Shown: piece after piece, positions 1 to 7,500 of the stretch
How positions within the stretch are numbered: position 1 is the first letter of the stretch
Layout: each line of letters opens with the position of its first letter
DNA from: Flavobacteriales bacterium
GTDB lineage: Bacteria; Bacteroidota; Bacteroidia; Flavobacteriales; Flavobacteriaceae
Reading direction: 5' to 3'
Assembly: GCA_026983815.1 (NCBI GenBank)
Contig: JALSTJ010000055.1
Span: 1 to 16,745, forward strand
DNA length: 16,745 nt
Notes under the pieces: model-generated
The model's database searches: none
Seen by the model: the letters and a program-made list of their open reading frames with translations, nothing else
What the model was told of the DNA's origin: nothing
Made by a program: the position numbers and the translations under genes

Positions 1-1274
1 AATTTTTGCATAACGGCAGCCATATCGGCAACTGCCAAATTTTTGGAGTCGGCTAAACTTGTAATGCTTGCATTATAAGCAGATGTAGCGGCTCTGACAG
101 TTTCAATTTCATTTTTACTCAACACCCATTTATCCGCCAAAGGAATGGTTAATCCATTGATCAACTGAGGGTTATTAGGATCAGATGTTCCTATGATAGA
201 TTTAGCAGTCAGAACGATTAAGTCCTCATCCGTTGTTTGTCTAAGAGAAGGTAAACCCAAACCAGATAAATCTGTTAGATATTCATCTTCCATTACCATA
301 GGATTGGCTCCCATATCAAAAGAAATAGTTCTGGCATCAGCTTCATCCTGATCAATCAATCCATTGGATAAAGCAAGCTGAATACCAGCATTGTAATTAG
401 CATAAGCATTATTTAAAGCATCCACAACATTTTGGTCATCTAAAGGAATTGGATTGTAAGGAATTGTGGTGAAAAAAGGAACTGATGCAACATCGGGAAT
501 GGTTGCAACTATGCCTTTTGCTCCATTTGCAGTTAAAGCATCTAAAAATTGTTGATATAAATAACTGAAAACTCCCGGATCCGTGATATCATTAGGTCCG
601 TAAGTGTTAAGATTTTGATTTCCCGTTTGGTCGGTTCCGGTTCCACCTGAAGTTGCATAAGACAACACATCGTTATTTCCAATCCAAAGTGTAAAAAAAG
701 TAGGGTTTTGTGAAGCAGCATCTTGAATAACTGTTGCAGTAGTAGAAGAAGCCATTCGCACATAATAAGGATTTGCTTTTCCCAAAGCAATATTGGCTAA
801 ATCTCCATATCCGGGAGCAACTAAATGATAGATCTTTGCTCCGGGAACACCCATATTATTATAAGGGCCGGGATGAATATTGGAAACTTCTATTGTTGGC
901 ATTTGATTGATGGGTTCAACAGTTCCCTGTGAAGCATTGATAATTAACTTTGGATTAAGAATTGTATTTCCCAGTAATGTTAACCCTCCTACATCATGGG
1001 TATCATCATCCAAATAGGGTTGAGTGAAATCACCTCCACCGGCTAATTTCATTTGCTCAGATAAAATTTTCGGAAAAGACATGCTTTGTCCCGACTTATA
1101 AAGGGTTCCATTTGTATAACCTGCTGTTAATGAATTTCCAACAGCAACATAATTACTAAAATCAGCATCACCTGAGGAATACGTATCATCACCAATCGGA
1201 TTGGTAAACTCCGGTTCACAGGAAGTAAAAATCAAACCCGTGATTAATAATAATGTATAAATATATTTTTTCAT
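1..1274 (-). CDS. SGNH/GDSL-family hydrolase lipoprotein (C-terminus cut by window edge)
   Basis: The open frame starts at the ATG at 1274 and runs without a stop off the left edge, giving 424 complete codons. The N-terminus is a lipoprotein signal: a short basic start, a hydrophobic stretch and a lipobox-like FTSC with Cys19 as the likely lipidated residue, so the mature protein should be membrane-anchored outside the cytoplasm. SGNH blocks visible are GNSLTAG with the nucleophile Ser48, a VPGA block around residue 145 (block II Gly), and WIGNND around residues 198-202 (block III Asn). The final block with the catalytic Asp and His would lie in the missing part. It starts 18 bases after the FadL-like porin gene and is probably cotranscribed with it. 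A role as an esterase or lipase at the cell envelope is a family inference; the substrate is unknown. Whether it ends in a T9SS sorting domain cannot be seen. Confidence 0.85.
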   Translation of the reverse strand, partial: MKKYIYTLLLITGLIFTSCEPEFTNPIGDDTYSSGDADFSNYVAVGNSLTAGYTNGTLYKSGQSMSFPKILSEQMKLAGGGDFTQPYLDDDTHDVGGLTLLGNTILNPKLIINASQGTVEPINQMPTIEVSNIHPGPYNNMGVPGAKIYHLVAPGYGDLANIALGKANPYYVRMASSTTATVIQDAASQNPTFFTLWIGNNDVLSYATSGGTGTDQTGNQNLNTYGPNDITDPGVFSYLYQQFLDALTANGAKGIVATIPDVASVPFFTTIPYNPIPLDDQNVVDALNNAYANYNAGIQLALSNGLIDQDEADARTISFDMGANPMVMEDEYLTDLSGLGLPSLRQTTDEDLIVLTAKSIIGTSDPNNPQLINGLTIPLADKWVLSKNEIETVRAATSAYNASITSLADSKNLAVADMAAVMQK

Positions 1275-1292
1275 AATTTCTAAATTTTCTTT

Positions 1293-2534
1293 TTAGTTTA
1301 TTTTATAAGTTACGCCAATACCGGGAATAATAGCATTCATCACATAAGTTCCTCCAAATCTATATGCACTACCCTCACCATTAACCCAAGTATAATCTGT
1401 TCTTTCTTTGGCTTGATGATATAAAATTGAAAAATCAATTGACAATTTGTTCATATTATAACCTAAACCAAAGGTATAATTATTGGAATCCATACTGGGA
1501 GTTTCCGGTGAGAATCTTTCTTGAGGAATGGGAGACCCATCATAATAATATCCAGCTCTTACGGCTATGTTATCGGTAACGTGATATTCTGCTCCCAATC
1601 TAAATGTATTGGTATTTTTCCAATTTTTATCATTTACACTGGAAGGTAAACCATTTTTAAAATCGATTTGTAATTTTTGATAAGCGCTCCAAAAAGTATA
1701 ATTATAATCAAAAGCCAAAAGAAGTTTGTCATTAGGTTTAACTGAAATTCCAATACCCAATTCTGCAGGCATAGGCAATTTTGCAGAAAATGCAGTTGTG
1801 GTTAAACGATCGGATAAAATGGTAGGAACATTATGAAATTTAGCCAAGCCATGTTTGGCGTTTAAGACAATTTTGGAACGATAATTCAATCCCATAGAAA
1901 CTTTATCCGAAGGTCTAAAAGCCAAACTCAAGGCATACCCTGCATTATTAATCCATCCGGATTCTAATGCTGCATAGGTTTTTTCTCCATTATCACCAGT
2001 CAAATACCGATTGATATCTTTGCTGTAGGAAATATTTCCATAAGCCATAATCAAAGAAGCGGATACACTGAACATATCCGAGAATTTGTAAGCCATAGAA
2101 GGTTGCACATAAATCACCTTCATGGAAATGGAACGAACCACTTGCGAACCTTGCCATTGATTCCAAACGGCAGAACTACCAAAAGGTGTATAAATGGCTA
2201 ATCCCACAGATACGTGATCATCAGCTTGATAGGTCGCATAAAGATAAAAAGGAGTCCCCAACGGATTATCGGTTTGTGCTTTCCAATTGTAAAGTTCATT
2301 CTGAAATTTTATATTTGATAAAATTCCGCTGGCTCCAAAAGAAATGGCAAATTTGTCTTTTAAAAACGAAATACCCGCGGGGTTAAAAAATGCAGTTTCG
2401 GGATTTTCAAACACCGACAATCCTGCATGTGCCATTCCGAGCATTCTTTGTCCTTGCAATGCTACCCGATATCCTCCGGCAAAAGTCAAGGATAAACTGA
2501 GCATCATCATACTTGTTAATAGTAGTTTTCTCAT
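1293..2534 (-). CDS. OmpP1/FadL/TodX-family outer membrane transport protein
   Basis: This 413-residue protein begins with a clear Sec signal peptide (about residues 1-19, cleavage likely after LTFA). The mature N-terminus GGYRVALQGQ and the NPAG motif at 51-54 are typical of the OmpP1/FadL family, where the N-terminus forms the plug of a 14-stranded beta barrel. The rest consists of alternating amphipathic strands with many aromatic residues, and it ends in a strand finishing YKIN, as expected for a barrel. Members take up hydrophobic compounds such as long-chain fatty acids or aromatic hydrocarbons across the outer membrane; which substrate applies here is not visible. The gene is followed 18 bases later by an SGNH-hydrolase lipoprotein gene, which suggests a hydrolysis-and-uptake pair (inference). 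The 75-base gap to the upstream hydrolase gene shows only a weak promoter-like AAACTTTG. Confidence 0.9.
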   Translation of the reverse strand: MRKLLLTSMMMLSLSLTFAGGYRVALQGQRMLGMAHAGLSVFENPETAFFNPAGISFLKDKFAISFGASGILSNIKFQNELYNWKAQTDNPLGTPFYLYATYQADDHVSVGLAIYTPFGSSAVWNQWQGSQVVRSISMKVIYVQPSMAYKFSDMFSVSASLIMAYGNISYSKDINRYLTGDNGEKTYAALESGWINNAGYALSLAFRPSDKVSMGLNYRSKIVLNAKHGLAKFHNVPTILSDRLTTTAFSAKLPMPAELGIGISVKPNDKLLLAFDYNYTFWSAYQKLQIDFKNGLPSSVNDKNWKNTNTFRLGAEYHVTDNIAVRAGYYYDGSPIPQERFSPETPSMDSNNYTFGLGYNMNKLSIDFSILYHQAKERTDYTWVNGEGSAYRFGGTYVMNAIIPGIGVTYKIN

Positions 2535-2609
2535 AGTTAAATATTTTTTGGTTAAATATACAAAGTTTTTGTAAATTTTTGAGTATTTTTTATCAGATTT
2601 ATATCTATA

Positions 2610-3392
2610 TCAATCTATATTCTTTAAAAAATCCAAGGTTTTATTAAAAAACAAAGTGGGTTGTTCGGCATGAACCCAATGTCCGCTATTAGGAATCAAA
2701 ACTATTTTTGCTTCGGGAAAATGTGCTTTAATCAACTTATAATCAGATTTTTGTATATATGGTGATTTCTCTCCTTGGATAAACAATACCGGTTTTTTAT
2801 AAACAGACAAAGGTGGAAGTGATTCTCCCAAAGTATCTAAATTCTCTTCTAAAACAGAAATATTCGCTTTCCATTGAAAAGTTCCGTCTTTATTACGCTT
2901 AATATTTTTTGCTAGAAATGCGGCAATGGCCTTATTCTGAAGCTTGTTTATCAAGCTGTTTTCAATTTTTCGTCTATCGGTAGTATTCAAATCTACCGAA
3001 TGTATTGCTTCAAAAATAAAATGATGATGTGGGGGATAATATTTGGGGGCAATATCAACAATTATAAGCTTATTTATCATTTCGGGATAATTTATAGCAA
3101 AATACATAGCTGTTTTTCCGCCCATAGAATGTCCAATTAAATCAAAATTTGTTAATTGATAATAATCAGCATAATTTTTTAAATCAAGAGACATTTCTTC
3201 ATAATTCATCTCATCATCATGAAAACTTTTTCCATGATTTCTTTGGTCTATTAAATGAACTTGAAAACCTTCATTTGCATATTTTCGAGCTAGAGTTATC
3301 CAATTATCTCCCATTCCCAGTAATCCGTGCAAGATAAATAAAGCTTGTCCTTTGCCAATTATTTTTGAATGTAAAACGGGAGATTTTCCCAT
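2610..3392 (-). CDS. Alpha/beta-fold hydrolase (YbfF/ABHD11-like esterase)
   Basis: This is a 260-residue single-domain alpha/beta hydrolase without a signal peptide, so probably cytoplasmic. Visible landmarks are the oxyanion-loop motif HGLLG (22-26), DQRNHGKS (49-56), the nucleophile elbow GHSMGG with Ser89, the VDIAP segment with Asp113, and SGHWVHAEQP with His238. The usual acid position after the sixth strand reads GEKSPYI, with Ser210 where many family members have Asp, so Asp113 may be the acid; this resembles YbfF and ABHD11-type esterases. The start lies only 2 bases after the pdxJ stop, indicating one transcript and likely translational coupling. Substrate is unknown; short-chain acyl esters or thioesters are plausible. 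The acyl-CoA thioesterase two genes upstream hints at acyl metabolism but does not prove a link. Confidence 0.88.
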   Translation of the reverse strand: MGKSPVLHSKIIGKGQALFILHGLLGMGDNWITLARKYANEGFQVHLIDQRNHGKSFHDDEMNYEEMSLDLKNYADYYQLTNFDLIGHSMGGKTAMYFAINYPEMINKLIIVDIAPKYYPPHHHFIFEAIHSVDLNTTDRRKIENSLINKLQNKAIAAFLAKNIKRNKDGTFQWKANISVLEENLDTLGESLPPLSVYKKPVLFIQGEKSPYIQKSDYKLIKAHFPEAKIVLIPNSGHWVHAEQPTLFFNKTLDFLKNID

Positions 3393-3394
3393 GA

Positions 3395-4114
3395 TTATTT
3401 TAGTTTTTCTTGATACATGGCAATAACATTTTGCATACCGTATATCAATGATTCTACAATCAAAGCGTGTCCAATGGAAACTTCGTCCAGATAAGGAACA
3501 TTTTGTTTGAAAAATTTGATGTTTTCCAAATTTAAATCGTGACCGGCATTGATACCTAGCCCTAATTCATGAGCCAAAATGGCACTTTTTCTAAAATCTT
3601 TAACAGCATCCTGCGGATTTGCCTGATAATTTTTGGCATAAGACTCTGTATATAATTCTATTCTATCAGTTCCGGTATCAATAGCCGCTTTTACCATATC
3701 TTCAACCGGATCTACAAATATAGAAGTTCTGATACCTGCAGTTTTGAATTTTTGGATAATTCTTTGCAAGTCTTTTTGATATTTTATGGTATCCCAACCA
3801 TGATCTGAAGTTATCTGATAGGGATCATCCGGAACCAAAGTTACTTGCTCGGGTTTCACTTCCAAAACTAAATCTATAAATTTTGAAATAGGATTTCCTT
3901 CAATATTAAATTCAGTTTTTACAATCTCACGAAGCGCTCTGGCATCTTGATATCTTATATGACGTTCATCAGGTCTAGGATGAATTGTAATTCCATCAGC
4001 ACCATATTCTTGCGCCAATTTTGCAAAATGAATTACATTGGGAAAATTTCCTCCACGAGCATTTCTCAAAGTGGCAATTTTATTAATATTTACGCTAAGT
4101 TTGGTTCTATTCAT
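3395..4114 (-). CDS. pdxJ: Pyridoxine 5'-phosphate synthase
   Basis: PdxJ condenses 1-deoxy-D-xylulose 5-phosphate with 3-amino-2-oxopropyl phosphate to make pyridoxine 5'-phosphate, the last ring-forming step of the DXP-dependent vitamin B6 pathway, in the cytoplasm. The 239-residue length is normal. Diagnostic segments are VNINKIATLRNARGG (8-22, with Asn9 and Arg20), GADGITIHPRPDERHI (38-53, with His45, Arg47 and His52), NIEGNP with Glu72, RIELYTESYA with Glu153, INAGHDLN with His192, and SIGHALI with His216. The NINK sequence at 9-12 replaces the NIDH common in proteobacterial enzymes; I recall this variant from other Bacteroidota. It sits 9 bases after the thioesterase gene and 2 bases before the hydrolase gene in a tight leftward operon. 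Identification is firm. Confidence 0.97.
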   Translation of the reverse strand: MNRTKLSVNINKIATLRNARGGNFPNVIHFAKLAQEYGADGITIHPRPDERHIRYQDARALREIVKTEFNIEGNPISKFIDLVLEVKPEQVTLVPDDPYQITSDHGWDTIKYQKDLQRIIQKFKTAGIRTSIFVDPVEDMVKAAIDTGTDRIELYTESYAKNYQANPQDAVKDFRKSAILAHELGLGINAGHDLNLENIKFFKQNVPYLDEVSIGHALIVESLIYGMQNVIAMYQEKLK

Positions 4115-4123
4115 AATCTATTG

Positions 4124-4528
4124 TTAAATTAATTGATTCAATTTTTCCACATAATGAATCGGAGGTTTTATGGGTTTACCATTGGAACCTGCAAAAATCA
4201 ATACCACTTCGGCTTCAGTAGATTTTTGATTATTCTGATTATAAATTTCATAAACAAAACTCAAACGTACACCTTTTAAATATTTTACCGAAGTTCTAAT
4301 AGTGATAAGTTCATCAAAAGTCAAAGGGATTAAATATTTTATATTCATCGTAAAAACCGGCAATATTATTCCCTCTTCCTCCATTTTTTTATAGGAGATA
4401 CCAATTGTTTTCATAAATTCAATACGGGCTACTTCAAAATATTGTGGATAGATGCTATGATGAATATACCCCATTTGATCGGTTTCGGCATATCGGGTTC
4501 TAAGTGAAAAATCCAATTTTTTTTTCAT
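4124..4528 (-). CDS. Acyl-CoA thioesterase, 4HBT hotdog family (YbgC/FadM-like)
   Basis: This 134-residue protein is a single hotdog-fold domain. The signature RYAETDQMGYIHHSIYPQYFE (11-31, broken here only for naming) contains the catalytic-type Asp17 followed by QMG and a histidine pair at 23-24, as in 4-hydroxybenzoyl-CoA thioesterase and YbgC-type enzymes that hydrolyse acyl-CoA in the cytoplasm. Substrate chain length cannot be read from sequence. It is the first gene of the leftward operon with pdxJ and the hydrolase, and it is divergent from dnaA. An exact -7 element lies about 35 bases upstream. The start codon is directly followed by a run of nine A (T4517-4525 on the plus strand) coding Lys-Lys-Lys, a possible slippage site. 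Confidence 0.9.
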   Translation of the reverse strand: MKKKLDFSLRTRYAETDQMGYIHHSIYPQYFEVARIEFMKTIGISYKKMEEEGIILPVFTMNIKYLIPLTFDELITIRTSVKYLKGVRLSFVYEIYNQNNQKSTEAEVVLIFAGSNGKPIKPPIHYVEKLNQLI

Positions 4529-4562
4529 TGAAATAATGTAAATTTAATGTAAAATTCTTGTG

Positions 4563-4570
4563 CAAATTTA
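4563..4570 (-). promoter_or_regulatory. Predicted -7 promoter element for the thioesterase-pdxJ operon
   Basis: On the minus strand this reads TAAATTTG, an exact match to the Bacteroidota -7 consensus TAnnTTTG. A TTG lies 22 bases further upstream (4593-4595), slightly beyond the preferred spacing. The thioesterase start codon is 34 bases downstream of the element, giving a short leader. Confidence 0.5.
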
Positions 4571-4685
4571 ATATATTTTTTAATCATTTTGGCAATTCAA
4601 TAAGATATCTTAAAAATATTTGCTAATTATAATTTTTTTTTATAACAATTACAAGAACATATAAAAAAGTTTTATTAAACTCGTC

Positions 4686-4724
4686 TTTACAAATGTTTAA
4701 ACAAGCAGCCAAAAAATTTGTAAA
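4686..4724. repeat. Inverted repeat enclosing a palindrome upstream of dnaA
   Basis: The arms TTTACAAAT (4686-4694) and ATTTGTAAA (4716-4724) are perfect 9-base inverted repeats. The loop contains most of the perfect palindrome TGTTTAAACA (4694-4703). The position, about 110-145 bases before the dnaA start, would suit an operator or a structured leader, but in DNA this AT-rich chance cannot be excluded. Confidence 0.4.
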
Positions 4725-4832
4725 AAAATGAACAAAAAAAGATTTTTTTTATTCAAAATTTTGTCTGAAATTTGCAAGTAGATTTACAGCAACAAATCAT
4801 TCATTTTAAACTTAAAAACCAAACAACTCTCT

Positions 4833-6254
4833 ATGAATCAAGTAATTAACTTGTGGAATAATTGTCTTGCATTTATCAAAGATAATATTGATGAAGATGC
4901 ATTCAATACTTGGTTCAAACCATTGGTTCCTATTGCCCTAAAAGGCAACACTTTAAAGATTCAGGTTCCTAGTAAATTTTATTATGAATGGATTGAAGAA
5001 AATTATCTTCAATTATTAAAAATAGCTTTAAACAAGAATTTAGGTAAAGATGCCAAACTGATTTACAGTATTAAATTAAGTCAGAAAAAAAATTCCGGAA
5101 ATGGGCATTTGGTTGATGTCCCCAGCACCAATAAACCCAAAATTGATACTCGGAATCAAAAAAGCACCAATAAATTTATCCCGGAAATAAAAAATCCCTT
5201 TGCTTTGCCCGGTTTAAAGAAAAATCATATAGATTCTCAATTAAACCCCAATTATACCTTTGATAATTTTGTAGAAGGAAGCTCCAACAGATTGGCAAAA
5301 AATGCAGCCATGGCAGTTTCGAGAAAACCTGGAGGAACTTCATTCAACCCTTTATTTATTTATGGCGATGTAGGATTGGGAAAAACCCACTTAATCAATG
5401 CTGTAGGAGTGGAAGTAAAAAGACGTTTCCCCGAAAAAACGGTTTTGTATGTTTCCACCGAAAGATTTGTTCAACAATTTACCACATCGGTTCACCGAAA
5501 CAACCGCAATGATTTTATTCATTTTTATCAAATGATAGATGTTTTGATTGTAGATGACATCCAATTTCTTTCGGGAAAACCAGGTTCTCAAGAAGTATTT
5601 TTTCAGATATTCAATCATTTACACCAAAACAAAAAACAAATCATTCTTTCAGCTGACAGAACACCGGTTGATATGCAGGATGTGGAACAACGCTTACTTT
5701 CCAGATTCAAATGGGGATTATCCGCCGAATTACAAAAGCCGGATTACCAAACCCGAAAAAAAATAATCGAGCAGAGATTATTTAACGATGGAGTAAGCTT
5801 ACCACCTGAAATCATTGAATTTATAGCAAAAAATATCAAAACCAATATCAGGGAACTCGAAGGAGTAATTATTTCTTTGATTGCACATGCTTCTTTTGAT
5901 CATAAAGAAATCAATTTGGAATTGGCCAAAGAAATTCTTCAAAAATATGTCAAACATACCAAAAAAGTATACTCAATCGATATGATTCAAGAAGTTATTT
6001 CCAATTATTTCAATGTCAACATCGATGATATCCAATCCAAATCACGCAAAAGAGAAATTGTGCAAGCCAGACAATTTGCCATGTATTTTGCAAAAAAAAT
6101 TACCAATAAACCCTACGCTGAAATAGGAAAATATATCGGAAAACGAAACCATGCTACTGTTTTACATGCTTGCAAAACTATTGAAGGGCTCGTAGAAATC
6201 GATAAAGATTTTTCTAGATTTTACAAAGATTTGGAATCACAATTTTCTTTATAA
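4833..6254 (+). CDS. dnaA: Chromosomal replication initiator protein DnaA
   Basis: DnaA binds and melts the replication origin and helps load the replicative helicase. The 473-residue protein shows all four domains. Domain I (about 1-82) starts with LWNNCLAFIKDNI, a low-similarity linker domain II covers about 83-135, and the AAA+ domain III begins near NYTFDNFVEGSSN (140-152). Its Walker A is GDVGLGKT (178-185), Walker B is VLIVDD (237-242), the LLSRFKWG segment (288-295) carries the box VII arginine, and sensor II is NIRELEG (338-344). Domain IV has the DNA-binding signature around RNHATVLHACKTI (438-450). Length and motifs are normal. It is divergent from the thioesterase gene and followed 75 bases later by a tyrosine phosphatase gene. 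The family commonly represses its own promoter, but no DnaA box is visible upstream. Confidence 0.98.
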   Translation: MNQVINLWNNCLAFIKDNIDEDAFNTWFKPLVPIALKGNTLKIQVPSKFYYEWIEENYLQLLKIALNKNLGKDAKLIYSIKLSQKKNSGNGHLVDVPSTNKPKIDTRNQKSTNKFIPEIKNPFALPGLKKNHIDSQLNPNYTFDNFVEGSSNRLAKNAAMAVSRKPGGTSFNPLFIYGDVGLGKTHLINAVGVEVKRRFPEKTVLYVSTERFVQQFTTSVHRNNRNDFIHFYQMIDVLIVDDIQFLSGKPGSQEVFFQIFNHLHQNKKQIILSADRTPVDMQDVEQRLLSRFKWGLSAELQKPDYQTRKKIIEQRLFNDGVSLPPEIIEFIAKNIKTNIRELEGVIISLIAHASFDHKEINLELAKEILQKYVKHTKKVYSIDMIQEVISNYFNVNIDDIQSKSRKREIVQARQFAMYFAKKITNKPYAEIGKYIGKRNHATVLHACKTIEGLVEIDKDFSRFYKDLESQFSL

Positions 6255-6297
6255 TTTTTTTATTAGAATTCTATATCACAGACTTATCGATATTCCT

Positions 6298-6305
6298 TAT
6301 TTTTG
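6298..6305 (+). promoter_or_regulatory. Predicted -7 promoter element for the phosphatase gene
   Basis: TATTTTTG matches TAnnTTTG exactly and ends 24 bases before the ATG at 6330. No TTG was found at the -33 distance, so strength is uncertain. It suggests the phosphatase-methyltransferase pair can be transcribed apart from dnaA. Confidence 0.4.
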
Positions 6306-6329
6306 CAAAAAAATATCAATCTGCCAAAT

Positions 6330-6797
6330 ATGAAAGAACCAAAAAAAATACTTATGGTCTGCTTGGGAAACATCTGTCGTTCTCCATTAGCAGAAGGATT
6401 ATTGAGAAGTAAAATAAATTCCGGTAAAGTTACCGTCGATTCTGCCGGCTTAGACCACTGGCATATTGGTGAAGCTCCTTGTAGAACTTCCAGAGAAATT
6501 GCAAAAAAACATGGACTAAATATCGATGGATTACGGGCAAGACATTTCTCAATAAATGATTTTGATAAATTTGATAAAATATATATTATGGACAATTTCA
6601 ATTGGCAACTTATCCAACAAAAAGCCCGTAATAAACAAGATTTATCAAAAGTGGATTTTATTTTAAATGAGATTTTTCCTGGAGAAAATTTGGATGTTCC
6701 CGACACCTATCAAAAAGACTTGCATGCTGCGGAACTCCTGTATCAAATGTTAGAGCAAGCTACCGATGCAATTGCAAAAAAATATCAAGATGAATAA
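6330..6797 (+). CDS. Low-molecular-weight protein tyrosine phosphatase
   Basis: This 155-residue cytoplasmic enzyme carries the LMW-PTP P-loop VCLGNICRS, with nucleophile Cys11 and Arg17 (CX5R), near the N-terminus, followed by the family's DSAGL segment (37-41). The C-terminal general acid is Asp125 in VPDTY; most relatives read DPY here, so Pro is replaced by Thr. The family removes phosphate from tyrosine, and bacterial members often act on tyrosine kinases of polysaccharide export, but no kinase lies nearby. The ATG at 6330 is chosen because an upstream in-frame TTG at 6303 lies inside the predicted promoter and would add nine unlikely residues. The gene ends with an 8-base overlap with the following methyltransferase gene, so the two are likely translated together. 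Confidence 0.93.
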   Translation: MKEPKKILMVCLGNICRSPLAEGLLRSKINSGKVTVDSAGLDHWHIGEAPCRTSREIAKKHGLNIDGLRARHFSINDFDKFDKIYIMDNFNWQLIQQKARNKQDLSKVDFILNEIFPGENLDVPDTYQKDLHAAELLYQMLEQATDAIAKKYQDE

Positions 6798-7500
6798 AGG
6801 AAAACTCTTTTTGATACCTACCACCTTGGGAAGTAATAATTTGACAGAAATATTTCCTCCTATAATCAAAGAAACTATTTGTAACACAGATTATTATATT
6901 GTTGAAAACCAAAAAAGTGCCAGAAAATTCATCAAAATTATTTGTCCAGATAAAAATCAAAGCAAATTGAAAATTTATCAGTTGAACAAACATCAAAAAG
7001 ATTTAGGCATCGATGAATTTATGCAAAAACTCCTTTCCGGTCAAAATATGGGTTTGCTATCCGAAGCAGGATTGCCGGCTATCGCAGATCCTGGCTCATT
7101 GGCGGTGAAATGGGCACATAAAAATCAAGTGGAAGTAAAACCGCTAACCGGACCTTCTTCATTGCTGTTGGCACTGATGGCATCGGGATTAAATGGACAA
7201 AATTTCTGTTTTCACGGATATCTCCCTAAAGAAAATGTTGCTCTCAAAAAGAAAGTCAAATTTTTGGAAAAACGTTCATTTCAAGAAGGTAGTTCTCATT
7301 TATTTATAGAAACCCCTTATCGAAATCCCAAACTTTTGGATTTATTACTTAAAACATTAAATCCGGATACATTTTTATGCATAGCCCGAGATATTACATT
7401 GCCTACTGAATTTATTAAAACATACAGAGTAAGGCAATGGCAAAAAAACAAACCGGACTTACATAAAAAACCAACAGTTTTTATTTTTCAAGCTGACTAA
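6790..7500 (+). CDS. RsmI-like SAM-dependent methyltransferase (tetrapyrrole methylase fold)
   Basis: This 236-residue protein has the RsmI/YraL hallmark GLLSEAGLPAIADPGS at about 83-98 and the segment LTGPSSLLLALMASGLNGQ, followed by FHGYLPKE. RsmI uses S-adenosylmethionine to 2'-O-methylate cytidine 1402 of 16S rRNA. The N-terminus here reads LFLIPTTLGSNN rather than the usual VPTPIGNLEDIT, so this may be the divergent paralogue seen in Flavobacteria rather than true RsmI; I therefore give no symbol. The ATG at 6790 overlaps the end of the phosphatase gene by 8 bases, consistent with coupling. Its stop overlaps the stop of the convergent rarA gene. Confidence 0.85.
   Translation: MNKGKLFLIPTTLGSNNLTEIFPPIIKETICNTDYYIVENQKSARKFIKIICPDKNQSKLKIYQLNKHQKDLGIDEFMQKLLSGQNMGLLSEAGLPAIADPGSLAVKWAHKNQVEVKPLTGPSSLLLALMASGLNGQNFCFHGYLPKENVALKKKVKFLEKRSFQEGSSHLFIETPYRNPKLLDLLLKTLNPDTFLCIARDITLPTEFIKTYRVRQWQKNKPDLHKKPTVFIFQAD

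Larger units (their letters stand above)
4529..4832. other. Divergent AT-rich intergenic region upstream of dnaA
   Basis: These 304 bases hold no plausible gene. They separate the thioesterase gene (leftward) from dnaA (rightward), so they carry both promoters. The region is extremely AT-rich with many A and T runs. I searched both strands by eye for TTWTNCACA DnaA boxes and found none, so although this is the usual place for an origin I cannot call one. A perfect 10-base palindrome (4694-4703) lies between the arms of a 9-base inverted repeat (4686-4694 and 4716-4724). No exact TAnnTTTG promoter was found for dnaA; GAAATTTG at 4767-4774 is the closest. Confidence 0.7.

Noticed and set aside
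542..790. 82-codon open frame on the minus strand inside the SGNH-hydrolase gene
   Set aside because: It overlaps in another frame the region encoding the well-conserved WIGNND block; the translation is low-complexity Leu-rich and not gene-like.
4143..4151. TTTTCCACA, matching the relaxed DnaA box TTWTNCACA
   Set aside because: It is isolated and lies within the thioesterase coding sequence; one match to a relaxed 9-mer is expected by chance.
6284..6706. 140-codon open frame on the minus strand opposite the phosphatase gene
   Set aside because: It is a shadow of a gene with firm family motifs and has no recognisable domain.
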